6,391 bases of DNA. Source: Bacteroidota bacterium. Lineage in GTDB: Bacteria > Bacteroidota > Bacteroidia > Flavobacteriales > Weeksellaceae. A program made the translations under genes and the position numbers. Below, one piece after another: positions 5,052 through 6,391 of this stretch (position 1 is its first letter; each line of letters opens with the position of its first letter). A model generated the notes under the pieces. It worked only from the letters and a program-made list of their open reading frames with translations. It was not told the origin of the DNA and did not search any database. The stretch lies in NCBI GenBank assembly GCA_023388015.1, contig JAEWHB010000155.1:1-6391 (forward strand). Reading direction: 5' to 3'.

Positions 5052-5787
5052 TTTTACGGTTTTGAATGTATTGATGAATCGGAAAAATCAACTTTTTAAT
5101 CTTTCCTTTAATCTTTCGGTTTCTTTGCAAACTCGACAGATTTTTCAAAGTAAGCATTTCTAAAAATTGCTGATCGCTCGTCTGAGCTTTCACACTGAAT
5201 CGCCCGAAAATATCTGCATTTTGAAGCTTTCTCGTTTCCACAATCGGCTCGGAATCAAAAATATATCGAAATCCGGCTTCCACAGCCGACTCATACGTTT
5301 TCAAATCAGAATCACCGCCCGGGACAGAACAATGTAAAATTTCTTCACCCAGAATATCTTCTAAAATTCCTTTTGAAACCTTCCATTCTTCCAACATTTG
5401 CGCATAGGTCAAAGTCCTGAAAATCATCGGATGTGTATGCGAATGCGAACCGATGATATGTCCATTCTCGTGTAAAGTTCTGATGTCGTTTTCGGCTAAA
5501 AACCCGGATGTTCCGATGCGTTTTGTGGTAATGAAATAAATTCCTTTCCAATCATTTTCTTCCAGAATCCGCGCCGATTTTAAATTGGAAATCCCACCAT
5601 CATCAAAAGTAAAAAGATGATTTTCAACCTTGGAATTCCCCGAATTCAAATGATTTTTAAAAATTTCCAAATGCTTTCTGAAAACTTCGGTTTTGTGCAT
5701 ATACGCCAAATTATCCTTGTTCTGAAAACCCGACTCGGAATAATCATCGATGACTTCGTGGTACAAAAGCGCAATTGTTTTCGGCAT
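5044..5787 (-). CDS. Polysaccharide deacetylase family protein (NodB-like, CE4)
   Basis: This 247-residue protein has the NodB homology domain, whose members use a metal ion to remove N- or O-acetyl groups from carbohydrates. LLYHEV (7-12) is the common N-terminal strand. TFDDG (60-64) is motif 1, with Asp62 the expected catalytic base and Asp63 a metal ligand. HSHTH (115-119) is motif 2, with His115 and His119 as metal ligands. Motif 3, usually RxPxG, reads SVPGG (154-158), so the Arg is missing. The C-terminus is strongly basic (KIKGKIKKLIF, 225-235). There is no signal peptide or membrane anchor, so the protein is probably cytoplasmic and may act on a sugar nucleotide or lipid-linked glycan at the inner face of the membrane. 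It is coupled to the formyltransferase gene by overlap and lies 42 bp after the nuclease gene on the same strand, so all three may be one operon. Confidence 0.9.
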   Translation of the reverse strand: MPKTIALLYHEVIDDYSESGFQNKDNLAYMHKTEVFRKHLEIFKNHLNSGNSKVENHLFTFDDGGISNLKSARILEENDWKGIYFITTKRIGTSGFLAENDIRTLHENGHIIGSHSHTHPMIFRTLTYAQMLEEWKVSKGILEDILGEEILHCSVPGGDSDLKTYESAVEAGFRYIFDSEPIVETRKLQNADIFGRFSVKAQTSDQQFLEMLTLKNLSSLQRNRKIKGKIKKLIFPIHQYIQNRKNE

Positions 5788-5829
5788 AGCTGGATTTGAT
5801 TTCGGATGTAAAGATAATTAATTGAAAAA

Positions 5830-6391
5830 TTAATCCGACTCGACCATTTCGCGAACCGGTGTGAAGGGAATTTCGGGATTTAGAATTTCCTCAATCAATC
5901 CGCTCAACGGCTGATCAATCCAATTTAAAATTTCATTATCAAACTCAAATTCTTTATCGATTTTCAAAGGAATTACTCCTTTTTTCGGATATTTCAAAGG
6001 ATAAATTCCAAACTGAACAAATTGATTTTCAGCATTTCGGAAAAACATTTCGGCATAAAGCAAAAGTTGCAAAGGCAATGAAAATTTATTCTCGGTAAAA
6101 ACTTTCATTAGCTTTTCTGAATTAATATTCAACGCTTTTTCGTCCACAAATCCGGTTTTATAATCGATGATCCTTTTTCGCCCGTTTACGGAATCAATCC
6201 GGTCGATGATCCCGCCAATTTGGACTTCACGACCGTTCGCCAAACGGAAATCAACATTTGCTTGCTGTTCGAGCGAATGAATCACGAATTCCGAATTTTC
6301 CGCCATTTTCAAATCGTTTTTCAAAACATTTTCCACAAAAGAATAAACGATTTTATAAATCAGATAATTCTTTCCTTTTTTATATTCCCCG
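5830..6391 (-). CDS. PD-(D/E)XK nuclease family protein (RecB/AddB-like), C-terminal part only
   Basis: The reading frame is open to the right edge of the window, so the 186 residues seen are the end of a longer protein; a GTG at 6336 is only an internal codon. The fragment holds the RecB-type nuclease core: GGIIDRID (visible residues 59-66) with the first catalytic Asp, IDYKTG (75-80) with the Asp and Lys of the PD-(D/E)XK signature, and QLLLYA (108-113), the QxxxY helix of RecB/AddB nucleases. In AddAB/RecBCD-like machines this domain cuts DNA during double-strand break repair and attack on foreign DNA. From the strong match and C-terminal position, an AddB-like inactivated-helicase/nuclease protein is most likely, but the upstream part is unseen and Cas4-like or stand-alone nucleases cannot be excluded. 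No cysteine occurs in the fragment, so the C-terminal cysteines of the AddB iron-sulfur cluster are absent. Confidence 0.88.
   Translation of the reverse strand, partial: GEYKKGKNYLIYKIVYSFVENVLKNDLKMAENSEFVIHSLEQQANVDFRLANGREVQIGGIIDRIDSVNGRKRIIDYKTGFVDEKALNINSEKLMKVFTENKFSLPLQLLLYAEMFFRNAENQFVQFGIYPLKYPKKGVIPLKIDKEFEFDNEILNWIDQPLSGLIEEILNPEIPFTPVREMVESD

Noticed and set aside
5809..5816. TATCTTTA on the minus strand as a -7 element for the deacetylase gene
   Set aside because: Seven of eight positions match TAnnTTTG but no -33 TTG is seen at the right distance, and the 42-bp gap also fits cotranscription with the nuclease gene.
5817..5834. 7-bp inverted repeat ATTAATT-GAAA-AATTAAT at the nuclease stop codon
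   Set aside because: The stem consists only of A-T pairs in an AT-rich gap and no T-run follows on the minus strand, so it is too weak to call a terminator.

Overview
The window looks like a chromosomal segment of a Bacteroidota bacterium, most likely of class Flavobacteriia and perhaps Chryseobacterium-like. The reasons are AT-rich DNA, the absence of convincing Shine-Dalgarno sequences before any start, a TAnnTTTG-type -7 element before the first gene, a lipoprotein carrying an acidic export signal just after its cysteine, and an ECF sigma factor coupled to a one-TM/beta-barrel protein of a kind familiar from this phylum. The assignment to genus is from memory and weak.

Layout. (1) 50-745, plus strand: trmD, the tRNA m1G37 methyltransferase, with its own likely promoter. 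(2) 779-3220, plus strand: a three-gene unit made of a probably surface-exposed lipoprotein, an ECF sigma factor with a TTG start, and a protein joining an anti-sigma-like N-terminus, one transmembrane helix, a long Asn/Ser-rich linker and a PorT-like beta-barrel domain. Sigma and barrel genes overlap by ATGA. Upstream is an AAC-N16-CGTC sequence with a nearly pure T spacer, the form of an ECF-type promoter, which suggests autoregulation. (3) 3229-3753, minus strand: an unrecognised two-TM protein, convergent with the barrel gene (8 bp gap). (4) 3803-4132, plus strand: an alkyltransferase-like (ATL) DNA repair protein with Ala in place of the reactive Cys, divergent from the two-TM gene. (5) 4126-4231: a TGAA tetranucleotide array running out of the ATL stop codon, then a 15-bp perfect inverted repeat whose arms are themselves palindromes. 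(6) 4251-6391, minus strand, transcribed leftwards: the C-terminal end of a RecB/AddB-like PD-(D/E)XK nuclease (cut by the window edge), then a polysaccharide deacetylase and a formyltransferase-fold protein that overlap by 8 bp.

How the parts may work together. The lipoprotein, sigma factor and membrane/barrel protein look like an envelope-sensing circuit in which the membrane protein would hold the sigma factor and the sigma factor would drive its own operon. The deacetylase and formyltransferase are translationally coupled and could act in turn on a surface glycan (N-deacetylation, then N-formylation of the freed amine), although the formyltransferase lacks the usual catalytic Asn. No RNA genes, CRISPR arrays, insertion sequences or phage genes are visible, and no gap between genes exceeds about 120 bp.
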